From: Albimonas pacifica
GTDB lineage: Bacteria; Pseudomonadota; Alphaproteobacteria; Rhodobacterales; Rhodobacteraceae
Assembly: GCF_900113695.1 (NCBI RefSeq)
Contig: NZ_FOQH01000012.1
Coordinates: 1-64,000 of the forward strand
Direction: 5' to 3'
Length of the DNA stretch: 64,000 bases
Shown: in pieces, positions 30,627 through 40,757 of the stretch
Numbering within the stretch: position 1 is the first letter of the stretch
Layout: each line of letters opens with the position of its first letter
Translations under genes and position numbers: made by a program
Notes under the pieces: generated by a model
The model's database searches: none
Seen by the model: only the letters and a program-made list of their open reading frames with translations
What the model was told of the DNA's origin: nothing

Positions 30627-31445
30627 ATGAAGATCTTCCTCGCCGCGGCGGCGCTCGCCGCGACGGTCGGACTCTGCGCGGCCGGCGCCGCCCAGGCCAC
30701 GCCCGTCGCCATCTACGACTTCGAATCCGGAACGCCGCTGGTCGACCAGACCGGCAACTTCGGCACGATGCAGCTCCACGGGACCGCGTCGCTCGAGGCC
30801 ACGGGGCTGCGGGTGAGAGGGGCCGGCACGACGCCCCAGGGCTACGCGTCCGCGGACTATGTGGTCGGGTCGGCCACCTTCGAGTCGATGACCCTGATCA
30901 GCTGGGTGACGCTGCTGGACTATTCCGCGCGCGCCGGCTCGGCCCTGACGCTGGACACCGTCTCCACCGACCGGTTCAACGGCATCGTCTTCGGCGAGTC
31001 CGTGCTGCAGGAATGGACGGTGGGGAGCAACAACTTCCGCCGCCTGGGCGACTCGGTGAACTGGGACGCCACGCAGCCGCTGAACCAGAAGGTGCAGATG
31101 GCCTACACGTTCGAGAAGACGGACGGCGGGGCCAAGACCCGGGTCACCGGCTACCGCGACGGCGCGCTGCTGGGGACCTACGAGGTCGCTACGTTCGAGC
31201 AGTTCGACGTGACGGACGGCGTGATCTGGCTGGGCGCCCGGCACCAGGCGGGGGCCACCATGGTCGGCGCGCTGAACGCGATCATCCACCGGGTCGAGAT
31301 CCACGACAATCCGCTGAGCAGCTCCGAAGTCGAGGACAACTTCGAGACCGTCGGCGCCGCCGTTCCGGCCCCCGCGGCCCTGCCGCTGGCGGCGATGGGC
31401 CTGGGCGCGCTGGCCGCCGTCGCGCGGCGTCGCCGCCAGGCCTGA
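30627..31445 (+). CDS. VPLPA-CTERM surface/secreted protein, LamG-like
   Basis: A 272-aa exported protein. A signal peptide (IFLAAAALAATVGLCAAGAAQA) is followed by a beta-rich domain resembling LamG/concanavalin folds (VAIYDFESGTPLVDQTGNFG; VIWLGARHQAGATMVGALNA). The C-terminus is a sorting signal: VPAPAALPLAAMGLGALAAV then ARRRRQA, the VPLPA-CTERM type recognised by exosortase in Rhodobacterales. No exosortase gene is in the window. The ligand and role are unknown. The ~240 nt upstream is less GC-rich than its surroundings. Confidence 0.85.
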   Translation: MKIFLAAAALAATVGLCAAGAAQATPVAIYDFESGTPLVDQTGNFGTMQLHGTASLEATGLRVRGAGTTPQGYASADYVVGSATFESMTLISWVTLLDYSARAGSALTLDTVSTDRFNGIVFGESVLQEWTVGSNNFRRLGDSVNWDATQPLNQKVQMAYTFEKTDGGAKTRVTGYRDGALLGTYEVATFEQFDVTDGVIWLGARHQAGATMVGALNAIIHRVEIHDNPLSSSEVEDNFETVGAAVPAPAALPLAAMGLGALAAVARRRRQA

Positions 31446-31528
31446 GCCGGCGCCGCAAGCCTGCCCGAAACCGGAAGGCCCCGTCGAGGATCTCGCCGGG
31501 GCCTTCGCATGTCCGGGGGGCGGGGGTC

Positions 31529-32113
31529 TTACCGCTCCTTGAGCTGGGTGTACTTGGCGCCTTCCAGGCTGACGCCGGCCATCAGGCCTTCCTGGCCGTA
31601 GATCACCGCGATGACCGGATGCTGGGTGGTGCGCGAGGTCACGGTGCCGGCGAGGTTGTTGTTCATCGCCGTCACCTCGGCGTCGGCCGCGAGCTCCCAG
31701 CCCGACGAGCGGCGGAAGTTCTCCAGCGCCGCGGTGGTCATGAAGAACAGCGCCTGGTCGAACTTCTGCACCCCCGCCTGCAGGCCGAGGGAGGCCGCGC
31801 CGACCGAGTAGTAGCCCACCGACTGGCCGCCGATGCGCAGCGCGCCCTCGCCGTACATGCCGCCGACCAGCAGGCCCGCCTTGGTGATCGAGGGCATCAC
31901 CAGCACGCCCTTGGCCCGCGACATCAGCTCCCGCGCGCCGTCGACCGAGTTCATCAGGTCCTGGATCGAGTGGTCGACCCGCAGGTCGATCACGTCGGCG
32001 GCGTCGGCGGCGCGGGCGGGGGCGAGAGGGGCCGCGAGCGCGAGCGCGGCGGCGGCGAGGCCCGCGCCCAGCAGGCGGCGGCGGGCGGGGTCGGCGCGAT
32101 GGGCGCGGGTCAT
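31529..32113 (-). CDS. SYLF-domain (YSC84-like) lipid-binding protein
   Basis: A 194-aa exported protein. The N-terminus has Arg-Arg followed by a hydrophobic run (RRRLLGAGLAAAALALAAPL), so Sec or Tat export is possible. The SYLF core shows AKGVLVMPSITKAGLLVGG, YYSVGAASLGLQAGVQKFDQ and MNNNLAGTVTSRTTQHPVIA. SYLF domains bind phosphoinositides in eukaryotes; the bacterial role is unclear. The start ATG is preceded by AGGAGCAGTTCCA. Confidence 0.88.
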   Translation of the reverse strand: MTRAHRADPARRRLLGAGLAAAALALAAPLAPARAADAADVIDLRVDHSIQDLMNSVDGARELMSRAKGVLVMPSITKAGLLVGGMYGEGALRIGGQSVGYYSVGAASLGLQAGVQKFDQALFFMTTAALENFRRSSGWELAADAEVTAMNNNLAGTVTSRTTQHPVIAVIYGQEGLMAGVSLEGAKYTQLKER

Positions 32114-32286
32114 TGGAACTGCTCCTGTCCTCACGGATCGCCGTCGTTGCGGCGATGGAATTGGACGGCGCGGACCCGGAACCGGCCCCGCCGCCGGGGA
32201 AAACCATACATGGGAGGCGCGCGCTTGTCCCGCCATCCCTCCCGGCGGCGCAGGCGCGCAGGTCCGCCCGCCGCCCCGCCCGCCGG

Positions 32287-33438
32287 TCAGTCCGCGGGCG
32301 CCATGCGCAGCAGCCGGCCCTCGGCCTCGTCGGTCAGGAACCAGATCGCGCCGTCGGGGCCCGCGCGCACGTCGCGGATGCGGCCGAAGGCGTCGGGGAC
32401 CAGGTCCTCCTGGCCGACCACCTCGCCGTCCTGCATGTCGAGGCGCACGATCTTTTCGAACTTCAGCGCCCCCACCAGCAGGTCGCCGTCCCACTGCGGG
32501 AACAGATCGCCCCGGTAGACCGCGAGGCCCGAGGGGGCGATGGACGGGTCCCAGTAGTGCACCGGCGCCTCGATGCCCGGGGCGGCGCCGTCCCTGGGAA
32601 AGTCGCGGCCCGAGTAGTGCGTGCCGTAGGAGGCCTCCGGCCAGCCGAAGTTCGCCCCCGGCTTCGGCAGGTTGATCTCGTCGCCGCCGCGGGCCCCGTG
32701 CTCGACCACCCAGTAGGTCCCGGTCTGCGGGTCCACCGCCGCGCCCTGCGGGTTGCGGTGGCCGATGGACCAGACCGAGGGCAGCCCGCCGCCCCCGACA
32801 TAGGGATTGTCCTGCGGGATTGCGCCGTCGGGCAGGATCCGGTGCACCTTGCCGTTCGCCGCCATCGGGTCCTGGGCGGAGGGGCGGTTCCCCCGCTCGC
32901 CCATGGTCACGAACAGGGTCCCGTCGGGGGCATGAGCGAGGCGGGAGCCGAAGTGGCGCCCGCCCCGCTCGTTCGTCTCCATCGCCAGCACCACCTCGAG
33001 GTCGACCAGCCGCCCCGCTTCGCGGTCGAGCCGGGCGCGGGCGACATGGGTGTTCGCGCGTCCGCCCCCGACGGGCGCGGCGTAGGTCAGGTGCAGGACG
33101 CCCGTCTGGGCGAAATCGGGCGACAGCGCCACGTCCAGCAGGCCGCCCTGGCCCTCGGCGTAGATCTCGGGCAGGCCCTCGATCGCGCGGGCGCCGTCGC
33201 GGGTCACCAGGGTCAGGCGGCCCGGGCGCTCGGTCACCAGCAGGGCGCCGGTGGTCGCGAAGTCGGGCAGGAAGGCCACCGCCCAGGGATGCTCGAACAC
33301 CGGGCCGACCGCGGTCACGTCGACGGGGCCGGCCGAGGTCTCGAACACCTCGGCGCGGGTGGCGGGGGTGCAGGCGACGCCTGCGGCGAAGGCCACGAGG
33401 GCCAGCGCCAGGGCGGCGCGGAACGGTCGGGCGGTCAT
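32287..33438 (-). CDS. PQQ-dependent aldose sugar dehydrogenase family protein
   Basis: A 383-aa periplasmic beta-propeller of the soluble glucose/sorbosone dehydrogenase family (YliI/Asd-like). After a signal peptide (RAALALALVAFAAGVACTPA) come GGLLDVALSPDFAQTGVLHL, PDGTLFVTMGERGNR, WSIGHRNPQGAAVDPQTG and EHGARGGDEINLPKPGANFG. These are the PQQ and Ca2+ binding regions. It oxidises aldoses in characterised relatives; the actual substrate and source of PQQ are not shown here. Confidence 0.88.
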   Translation of the reverse strand: MTARPFRAALALALVAFAAGVACTPATRAEVFETSAGPVDVTAVGPVFEHPWAVAFLPDFATTGALLVTERPGRLTLVTRDGARAIEGLPEIYAEGQGGLLDVALSPDFAQTGVLHLTYAAPVGGGRANTHVARARLDREAGRLVDLEVVLAMETNERGGRHFGSRLAHAPDGTLFVTMGERGNRPSAQDPMAANGKVHRILPDGAIPQDNPYVGGGGLPSVWSIGHRNPQGAAVDPQTGTYWVVEHGARGGDEINLPKPGANFGWPEASYGTHYSGRDFPRDGAAPGIEAPVHYWDPSIAPSGLAVYRGDLFPQWDGDLLVGALKFEKIVRLDMQDGEVVGQEDLVPDAFGRIRDVRAGPDGAIWFLTDEAEGRLLRMAPAD

Positions 33439-33515
33439 GGGGGGCTCCCTCTCCGGCGGTCGGCGCCGCGCGCCTCTGGGCCAGAGGTGGGCGGGCCGCG
33501 CCGCCCGGCAAGGGC

Positions 33516-33965
33516 TCAGGCGGGCGCAGGGCCGTCGGGAGCCGCAACACAGATCACGTGTGCGTCAGGATCGCGGAAATAGACCTCCCGCATGCCGTAC
33601 CAGGAGGTCTCGGGGCCCTTCAGCACCGCCCCGGCGGGCAGGCCGGCGGCGACCGCGTCAGGGGAGAGGTCGCGCAGGTAGACCGCGATCCCCGGCCGGT
33701 CCGGCAGGCCGCCCGCGAAGCCCTCGGGCAGGTCCTCGGCGAGGCTGCCGGCGGTCTGCAGCATCAGCTGGCCGCCGGCGCCCTCGAGGATCGTGAAGAC
33801 CGCCGTCTCGGGCATGGCGTCGGGGCCGAAGCGCGTCTCGCGCGCCGCGTCCACAGTCATCGTCACGGCGAAGCCCAGCCGGTCGCGCCAGAAGGCGACC
33901 GAGCGGCCCATGTCCGAGCACATCAGGTTGGGGATGATCACCGCGGGCTCCCGAGGCAAGAACAT
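33516..33965 (-). CDS. VOC-family (glyoxalase/bleomycin-resistance-like) protein
   Basis: A 149-aa single-domain VOC protein. It begins AVIIPNLMCSDMGRSVAFWR, followed by DRLGFAVTM, and ends with WYGMREVYFRDPDAHVICVA, the usual beta-alpha-beta-beta-beta pattern with a C-terminal Asp-Pro-Asp. I start at ATG 33965; a longer frame includes translated tandem-repeat DNA. Function (lyase, dioxygenase or resistance protein) cannot be told. Confidence 0.82.
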   Translation of the reverse strand: MFLPREPAVIIPNLMCSDMGRSVAFWRDRLGFAVTMTVDAARETRFGPDAMPETAVFTILEGAGGQLMLQTAGSLAEDLPEGFAGGLPDRPGIAVYLRDLSPDAVAAGLPAGAVLKGPETSWYGMREVYFRDPDAHVICVAAPDGPAPA

Positions 33966-34010
33966 TTCGCGAACATTCTGCCTGATTCCCCCGCGCCGGT
34001 CGAGCGGCCC

Positions 34011-34066
34011 GGGGGGCTCGGAACGGGGGGCTCGGAACGGGGGGCTCGGAACGGGGGGCTCAGAAC
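34011..34066. repeat. 14-bp tandem repeat, four units
   Basis: Four direct copies of GGGGGGCTCGGAAC stand end to end (34011, 34025, 34039, 34053); the last differs at one base (CTCAGAAC). The last unit covers the stop codon of the RTX gene, which reads TGA on the minus strand from 34062. A G-run in each unit makes it prone to slippage. It lies between the RTX and VOC genes. Confidence 0.85.
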
Positions 34067-34983
34067 AGGAAGTCGGCCTTGCGCAGGGCATCCTCGGCGA
34101 AGACCTCGACGGCGTTTCCGTCGAGCGTCGCCCGCCAGGCGCCCTCCGCGGTCTCGGCGATCGTCAGGTCCCGCCAGCGCACGTCGAGCGCGCGCAGGTC
34201 GAGCCGGTCGCCCTCGGCGCGCGAGAAGTCCTCGATCACGTCCTCGCCCCAGTTGCGGCCGTGCACGAAGCGGTCGGGGCCGGCGCCGCCGACCAGCAGG
34301 TCGTCGCCGCGCCCGCCCTCGATCACGTCGCGCCCGGCGCCGGCGTAGACCCGGTCGTCGCCGCCGCCGGCCTCGATCCGGTCGCGGCCGCCGTCCTCGT
34401 AGATGCGGTCGTCGCCCCGGCCGGCGACCATCCGGTCGCGCCCGGCGCCGCCGTAGAGATAGTCGTCGCCGCCGCCGCCGAAGAGCGCGTCGCGCCCCTC
34501 GTCGCCGTAGAGCGCGTCGTTCCCGCCGCCGCCGCGCAGCAGGTCGTCGCCGCGGCCGCCGCTCAGCGAATCCTGACCGCCCCGACCGACGGCGCGGTCG
34601 TTCCCGTCGAAGCCGATCAGCCGGTCGATGCCCGAGCCGCCGAACATCACGTCGTCGCCGGTTCCGGCCGAGATCGTCTGCCAGTCGCCGTCGCCGAGAT
34701 GCATCCAGTCGTCGCCTTCGCCGCCGTAGATCGTGTCGCGGTCGGCGCCGCCGTAGAGGCGGTCGTCCCCGAGGCCGCCGGTCAGCGTATCCTCGCCCGC
34801 GCCGCCGTAGAGCTCGTCGGCGCCCTCCAGCCCGCCGAGGCGGTCGTCGCCGCCGGCGCCGTAGACCAGGTCGTCGCCCTCGGTCCCGCCGTAGTCGTCG
34901 TCGCCGTCGCCAAGGGCGACGGGGTCCAGCAGGGCCTCGGCGACGGTCGTCTCGAAAGGGGAGGGGGGGAACGCTCGGGCCAT
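34060..34983 (-). CDS. Small RTX (haemolysin-type calcium-binding) protein
   Basis: A 307-aa protein made almost entirely of RTX nonapeptide repeats (GGxGxDxUx), for example YGGAGEDTLTGGLGDDRLYG and LFGGGGDDYLYGGAGRDRM. About residues 25-235 are repeats, and a ~70-residue C-terminal domain with ENV-type FVHGRNWGEDVIEDFSRAEG follows, ending in DFLF, typical of type I secretion signals. There is no enzymatic domain. I start at ATG 34983. No type I exporter genes are nearby. Confidence 0.85.
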   Translation of the reverse strand: MARAFPPSPFETTVAEALLDPVALGDGDDDYGGTEGDDLVYGAGGDDRLGGLEGADELYGGAGEDTLTGGLGDDRLYGGADRDTIYGGEGDDWMHLGDGDWQTISAGTGDDVMFGGSGIDRLIGFDGNDRAVGRGGQDSLSGGRGDDLLRGGGGNDALYGDEGRDALFGGGGDDYLYGGAGRDRMVAGRGDDRIYEDGGRDRIEAGGGDDRVYAGAGRDVIEGGRGDDLLVGGAGPDRFVHGRNWGEDVIEDFSRAEGDRLDLRALDVRWRDLTIAETAEGAWRATLDGNAVEVFAEDALRKADFLF

Positions 34984-35149
34984 GGCCGGTCTCGCAGAAA
35001 AACGCCGGGCGCGGGGCCCGGCTGCACGAAGGGGCGAATCTGCGGGACACCCTGACACGGGGAGGGGCTGCGACCCAGCGGAACGGGCGCCGTAGCGTCG
35101 CCTGGCCCGCTGGGTGGGCCGCCCGCCCGGCAGGCGGGACGTCGAGCGC

Positions 35150-36497
<1,348 letters not shown>

Positions 36498-36599
36498 TTC
36501 GCGGCGACCGCCCTGGGGGGGCGGGCGGCGCGCGGGGCGGCGGGGCGAGTTGACAGCTGTCGACGCTGCAACGCCGCCGCGCCGGGCGTTGCGCCCGCG

Positions 36600-37232
36600 T
36601 CAGCGGGAGCGGCGGTCGGGCTGGGCGAGGGCCATGAACTCGGCGCGGAGCGCGGGGTTCTCCTGGAAGGCGCCGGTCAGGCGGGTGGTGACCATCGAGA
36701 CGCCGGGGCGGTGCACGCCGCGGGTGGACATGCAGTGGTGCTCGCCCTCGATCAGCACCGCCACGCCGCGGGGCTTGAGCGCGCGGTCGAGCGCGCCGGC
36801 GATCTGGGCGGTCAGCTTCTCCTGAACCTGCAGGCGCTTGGCGTAGGCGTCGACGAGGCGGGCCAGCTTGGAGATCCCCACCACCCGGTCGGTGGGCAGG
36901 TAGGCGACATGGGCCTTGCCGATGATCGGGGCCAGGTGATGCTCGCAATGGCTCTCGAAGCGGATGTCGGTCAGGAGCACCATCTCGTCGTAGCCCTCGA
37001 CCTCCTCGAAGGTGCGCTGGAGCATCGCCTCGGGGTCGTCCTCGTAGCCGGCGAACCACTCGCCATAGGCGCGCGCGACCCGGGAGGGGGTGTCGAGCAG
37101 CCCCTCCCGCGCCGGGTCGTCGCCGGCCCAGCGCAGCAGGGTCCGCACGGCGGCCTCGGCCTCCTCGCGGCTGGGACGGTCGAGGGGGGCGGGGCCCTCG
37201 GGGGGCTGGAAGCCGGTCTGGCGGACGTTCAT
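36600..37232 (-). CDS. folE: GTP cyclohydrolase I
   Basis: FolE (210 aa) converts GTP to dihydroneopterin triphosphate, the first step of folate synthesis. Zinc and catalytic residues are seen in [20 protein letters not shown] and [14 protein letters not shown]. The C-terminal half is highly conserved, with [20 protein letters not shown]. The upstream minus-strand region has the AT-rich dyads TTTCGAAA and GAAATTTC near 37305-37320, possibly part of its promoter. Confidence 0.96.
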   Translation of the reverse strand: MNVRQTGFQPPEGPAPLDRPSREEAEAAVRTLLRWAGDDPAREGLLDTPSRVARAYGEWFAGYEDDPEAMLQRTFEEVEGYDEMVLLTDIRFESHCEHHLAPIIGKAHVAYLPTDRVVGISKLARLVDAYAKRLQVQEKLTAQIAGALDRALKPRGVAVLIEGEHHCMSTRGVHRPGVSMVTTRLTGAFQENPALRAEFMALAQPDRRSR

Positions 37233-37329
37233 GAGCGGTCTCCGCTGGGAGGCGACGGATGTGCTGAGGGATACGTCGGGGCCCCGTCGCGCGGATCAAC
37301 CGTTTCGAAAGAAATTTCCGCCAAGCGGA

Positions 37330-38121
37330 TCAGCCCCGGGAGGCGGCCCCGAGCATCGTCCGGGCGGCGGCCTCGACGCCGGCCATCGCCTCGCGCCAGG
37401 CGCGGGGGCCGTAGCTGATCCGCCCGACGCCCAGCGCGGCCAGCGCCGCCACGCCCTCGGGCCCGCCCGGGGGGCCGAAGATGTTGGTGGCGACCGGGCA
37501 GTCCTGGCAGAAGGCCGCCACCAGATCGGGGTCCGAGAGGGTGATGGGGTAGATCGAGGCGGCGCCGGCCTCGGCGTAGGCGGCGGCGCGCGACAGCGCC
37601 TCGTCCATCAGCCCGGCATGGGCGGCGGGGTCGCCCGAGCGGATGAAGAGGTCGATGCGCGCGTTGACGTGGAGCGGCAGGCCAGCCTCGGCGCAGGTCT
37701 CGACGATCGCGGCGATGCGCGCGGCCTGGGCGGCGGCCGGGTGCACGCCCTCGCCCCCGATCACGCTGTCCTCGACGTTGATCCCCACCGCGCCGACGCG
37801 GGCGAGGCGCAGGGCGTTGGCCGCCGCCTGCGCGGGGTCGGTGGCGTAGGCGCCCTCGAAGTCGATGCTGACGGGGAGCTCGCCGGCCGCGAGGACCACC
37901 CGCTCGGCGATCGTGGTCACGAGGTCGAGGGGCAGGGCCTCGCCGTCCGGAAATCCCATCGCCTGGGCGACCGAGGCGCTGCCGGTGGCGACCGCCTTCG
38001 CGCCCGCGCGCGCCACCGCCGCGGCGGAGCCTGCGTCCCAGGCGTTCCACAGGACCACGGGGTCTCCGGGCCGGTGCAGGGCGGCGAAACGGGCGAGCTT
38101 CTCGTCTCGGGTCAGGGTCAC
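37330..38121 (-). CDS. Isocitrate lyase / PEP mutase-family protein
   Basis: A 263-aa TIM-barrel enzyme of the PEP mutase/isocitrate lyase superfamily. Conserved pieces are NAWDAGSAAAVARAGAKAVA, VSIDFEGAYA and VGAVGINVEDSV, but the lyase Cys motif (KKCGH) is replaced by GGEGVHP. So it is the divergent subgroup with unknown reaction. I choose GTG at 38121, which follows AGGAGGA by 9 nt and overlaps the ogt stop (GTGA). Confidence 0.85.
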   Translation of the reverse strand: MTLTRDEKLARFAALHRPGDPVVLWNAWDAGSAAAVARAGAKAVATGSASVAQAMGFPDGEALPLDLVTTIAERVVLAAGELPVSIDFEGAYATDPAQAAANALRLARVGAVGINVEDSVIGGEGVHPAAAQAARIAAIVETCAEAGLPLHVNARIDLFIRSGDPAAHAGLMDEALSRAAAYAEAGAASIYPITLSDPDLVAAFCQDCPVATNIFGPPGGPEGVAALAALGVGRISYGPRAWREAMAGVEAAARTMLGAASRG

Positions 38122-38762
38122 AGGGGCAGCTCCTCCTGGTGGTGCGGGGCGGGGGCGAGGGGCGACTCGTGCGCCAGCAGGGCGCGCTTGCGCCACAGGC
38201 CGCCGCCGTAGCCGGTCAGCGTGCCGTCGGCGCCGATCACCCGGTGGCAGGGGATCAGCACGGCGATCGGGTTGGCGCCGTTGGCCGCGGCCACGGCGCG
38301 GGTGGCGGTCGGCCGGCCGATGCGGGCGGCGACCTGGGCGTAGGAGCGCGTGGCGCCCGAGGGGATCTCGCGCAGCGCCGCCCAGACCGAGAGCTGGAAG
38401 GCGGTCCCCAGCGGCGCGAGCGGCAGGTCGACGGGCGCGGCGGGGTCGGCGAAGAACGCCTCCACCGTTGCCGCGGCGCGCTCGAGCATCGCCGAGCGCC
38501 CCTCGCGCACCGGGCCGAGGGCCGCGCGCAGGCGGCGGAACTCGGCGGTCAGGACGGCGCGCTCGGGGAACTCCAGCAGGCGCAGGGCCTGGTCGTCGGC
38601 GACGGCGAGGAGGGGGCCCAGCGGGCTCTCGATCCAGGCGGCCAGCGCCGCGGCCTCGGTCCCGGGCGGGTCGAGATGGGCGCTCGCCTCGGCGCGGGCG
38701 GCGGCGAACTCGGCCTCGGTCGGGCGTCGGGCGTGGGGGTCGGAGGGGCGAATCTGGACCAT
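38118..38762 (-). CDS. ogt: Methylated-DNA-protein-cysteine methyltransferase
   Basis: A 214-aa O6-alkylguanine-DNA alkyltransferase that repairs alkylated guanine by self-methylation. The acceptor Cys is in IPCHRVIGADGTLTGYGGG, and the DNA-binding helix is YAQVAARIGRPTATRAVAAA. The N-terminal ~40 residues are an extra segment. It is translationally coupled with the downstream PEP-mutase-family gene. Confidence 0.94.
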   Translation of the reverse strand: MVQIRPSDPHARRPTEAEFAAARAEASAHLDPPGTEAAALAAWIESPLGPLLAVADDQALRLLEFPERAVLTAEFRRLRAALGPVREGRSAMLERAAATVEAFFADPAAPVDLPLAPLGTAFQLSVWAALREIPSGATRSYAQVAARIGRPTATRAVAAANGANPIAVLIPCHRVIGADGTLTGYGGGLWRKRALLAHESPLAPAPHHQEELPL

Positions 38763-38913
38763 GCGTCAGGGATAGCGCGGAACGGGGCGCGGGGGCGCCC
38801 GGATCTTGCGCGACGCACGCGCGGGCCCCCGGCCGGGACCCGGCCCGCGCGCGCGGCCCGGCGGGGCGCGCGGCGGGGCGGGCGAGGCGACGCCCGGGCG
38901 AGCGCCCCGAGGC

Positions 38914-40332
38914 TCAGCACTCCGGCACGTTCACCGCGAGCCCGCCGCGGGAGGTCTCGCGGTACTTCTCGTTCATGTCGAGCCCGGTCTGGCGCATGGT
39001 CTCGACCACCTGGTCGAGCGTCACCCGGTGCTGGCCGTCGCCCTGCAGGGCCAGCGAGGCCGCCAGGATCGCCTTGGTCGCGCCGAAGGCGTTGCGCTCG
39101 ATGCAGGGGATCTGCACGAGGCCCGCGACCGGATCGCAGGTCATGCCCAGGTGATGCTCGAGCGCGATCTCGGCGGCGTGCTCGACCTGCGCGGGCGTGC
39201 CGCCCTGGGCTGCGGCGAGGCCGGCGGCGGCCATGGCGGCGGCGGTCCCCACCTCGCCCTGGCAGCCCACTTCCGCCCCCGAGATCGAGGCGTTGCGCTT
39301 CACGATCCCGCCGATGGCGGCGGCCGAGAGCAGGAAGCGGCGAGGGCCCTCGCGGTCCACCAGCGGGCAGAACTCGCGGGCGTAGCGCAGGGTCGCGGGG
39401 ATCACGCCGGCCGCGCCGTTGGTGGGGGCGGTGACCACGCGCCCGCCGGCGGCGTTCTCCTCGTTCACCGCGATCGCCCAGGAGGCGACCCGGCGCATCG
39501 GCGCGTCCGCCGGCTGCATGTTCACGCCCGAGGCCTGGTCCATGCCCTCGGTCAGCGCCCGCGCCCGCCGGCGCACGCGCAGGCCGCCCGGCAGCATCCC
39601 CTGCGCGGTCAGGCCCCGGTCGATGCAGGCCAGCATCTCGTCGGCGATCCGGTCGACCAGCGCGAGCGTCCGGGCGCGGGGGCGGAAGCGGTCCTCGTTG
39701 GCGAGCTGCATCTGCGCGACGCTCAGGCCCGAGGCCTCCGCCGCCCGCAGCATCTCCTCGGCCGAGATCCAGCGGTGCACCGGGTCGGGGACGGGCGCGG
39801 CGGCGGCGGCGGCGTCGCCCTCCCGCTCGATGAAGCCGCCGCCGACGGAGTAGTACATCTCCTCCGCCACCGTGACGCCGGAGGGGGAGACGGCGGCGAG
39901 CGACATGGCGTTGGGATGCCGCGGCACGTGGGTGCGCTTGTCGAGGTGGATGTCGGCGTCGGGGTGGAAGGGGACCGTCGCGCCCGAGGGCAGGGTCAGG
40001 CTCCGCGTCTCGCCGATGTCGCGCCACAGGCGCTCGGCTTCCTCGGGGTCGATCTCGTCGGGGCGGGCGCCGGTCAGGCCGAGCGCGATGGCCTTGTCGG
40101 TGCCGTGGCCCTTGCCGGTCCAGGCGAGCGAGCCGTAGGCGGTCACCTGCAGCCGCGCCACCGCCAGCCCGTCGAGCGCCGCCGCGAAGGCCGCCGCGGC
40201 GCGCATCGGCCCGACGGTGTGCGAGGAGGAGGGGCCGAGCCCGATCTTGAACAGGTCGGCGAAGCCCGCCGGCCAGCCGGCGGCGGCGGGACCGGGGAGC
40301 CTGGTTCCGGTCAGGGGGGCGGTGTCGGACAT
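38914..40332 (-). CDS. sdaA: L-serine ammonia-lyase (iron-sulphur type)
   Basis: A single-chain bacterial L-serine dehydratase (472 aa) converting serine to pyruvate and ammonia. The family signature IGLGPSSSHTVGPMRAA is near residue 30, and the C-terminal alpha part carries the 4Fe-4S cysteines in AGVIPATLRYAREFC, GAEVGCQGEVG and MTCDPVAGLVQIPCIERN. I start at MSDTAPL (40332); further upstream frame is GC-rich spacer. It is divergent from the GGDEF-EAL gene. Confidence 0.95.
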   Translation of the reverse strand: MSDTAPLTGTRLPGPAAAGWPAGFADLFKIGLGPSSSHTVGPMRAAAAFAAALDGLAVARLQVTAYGSLAWTGKGHGTDKAIALGLTGARPDEIDPEEAERLWRDIGETRSLTLPSGATVPFHPDADIHLDKRTHVPRHPNAMSLAAVSPSGVTVAEEMYYSVGGGFIEREGDAAAAAAPVPDPVHRWISAEEMLRAAEASGLSVAQMQLANEDRFRPRARTLALVDRIADEMLACIDRGLTAQGMLPGGLRVRRRARALTEGMDQASGVNMQPADAPMRRVASWAIAVNEENAAGGRVVTAPTNGAAGVIPATLRYAREFCPLVDREGPRRFLLSAAAIGGIVKRNASISGAEVGCQGEVGTAAAMAAAGLAAAQGGTPAQVEHAAEIALEHHLGMTCDPVAGLVQIPCIERNAFGATKAILAASLALQGDGQHRVTLDQVVETMRQTGLDMNEKYRETSRGGLAVNVPEC

Positions 40333-40445
40333 GCAACCTCGGGCGCTGGAGGGGGGGGCTGGGCGCGGGGCAAGCCTGCCATGCCCGCGCCCGCAGGCGA
40401 AGCGCGCAAGCGACAGGGCGCTCTCCGCCCGCGACGCGGGTCCGC

Positions 40446-40517
40446 GCCGCCCCCGCCCGCGGCTTCCGCGCGCCGTGCCGGGCGCCCGGCGCGCGGAAGC
40501 CGCGGGCGGGGGGCGGC
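40446..40517. repeat. Large hairpin (29-30 bp arms) between divergent genes
   Basis: The left arm 40446-40474 pairs with the right arm 40488-40517 with only one extra G in a G-run. The 13-nt loop contains the palindrome GGGCGCCC. It lies in the 425-nt gap between sdaA and the GGDEF-EAL gene, where both promoters should be. It is not similar to the long-palindrome family. The rest of the gap shows no gene. Confidence 0.8.
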
Positions 40518-40757
40518 CGGGCCGCGGGCTTCGGGCGCCCTGGAAATGATTTGTTAACCATTGCCGACCGACAGTCCTCGCCAGATCCGCGGCCCGCTCC
40601 GGCGGAGGGGCCGCCGGGCGGGATCGCCGACGAACAGGGACGGAGGCGGGGACGGGGACGGCTGGGGACACGACGCGCGACGACGACGCCGGGGGGCGTC
40701 GCGGCGCCATGCCCGCACCTGCCGCAGAGCGCCGCCATATTGCACGAGGGGATCGTT

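Noticed and set aside
30391-30630. Small open frame upstream of the VPLPA-CTERM gene
   Set aside because: No RBS, no recognisable domain and composition unlike neighbouring genes; it overlaps the likely promoter region.
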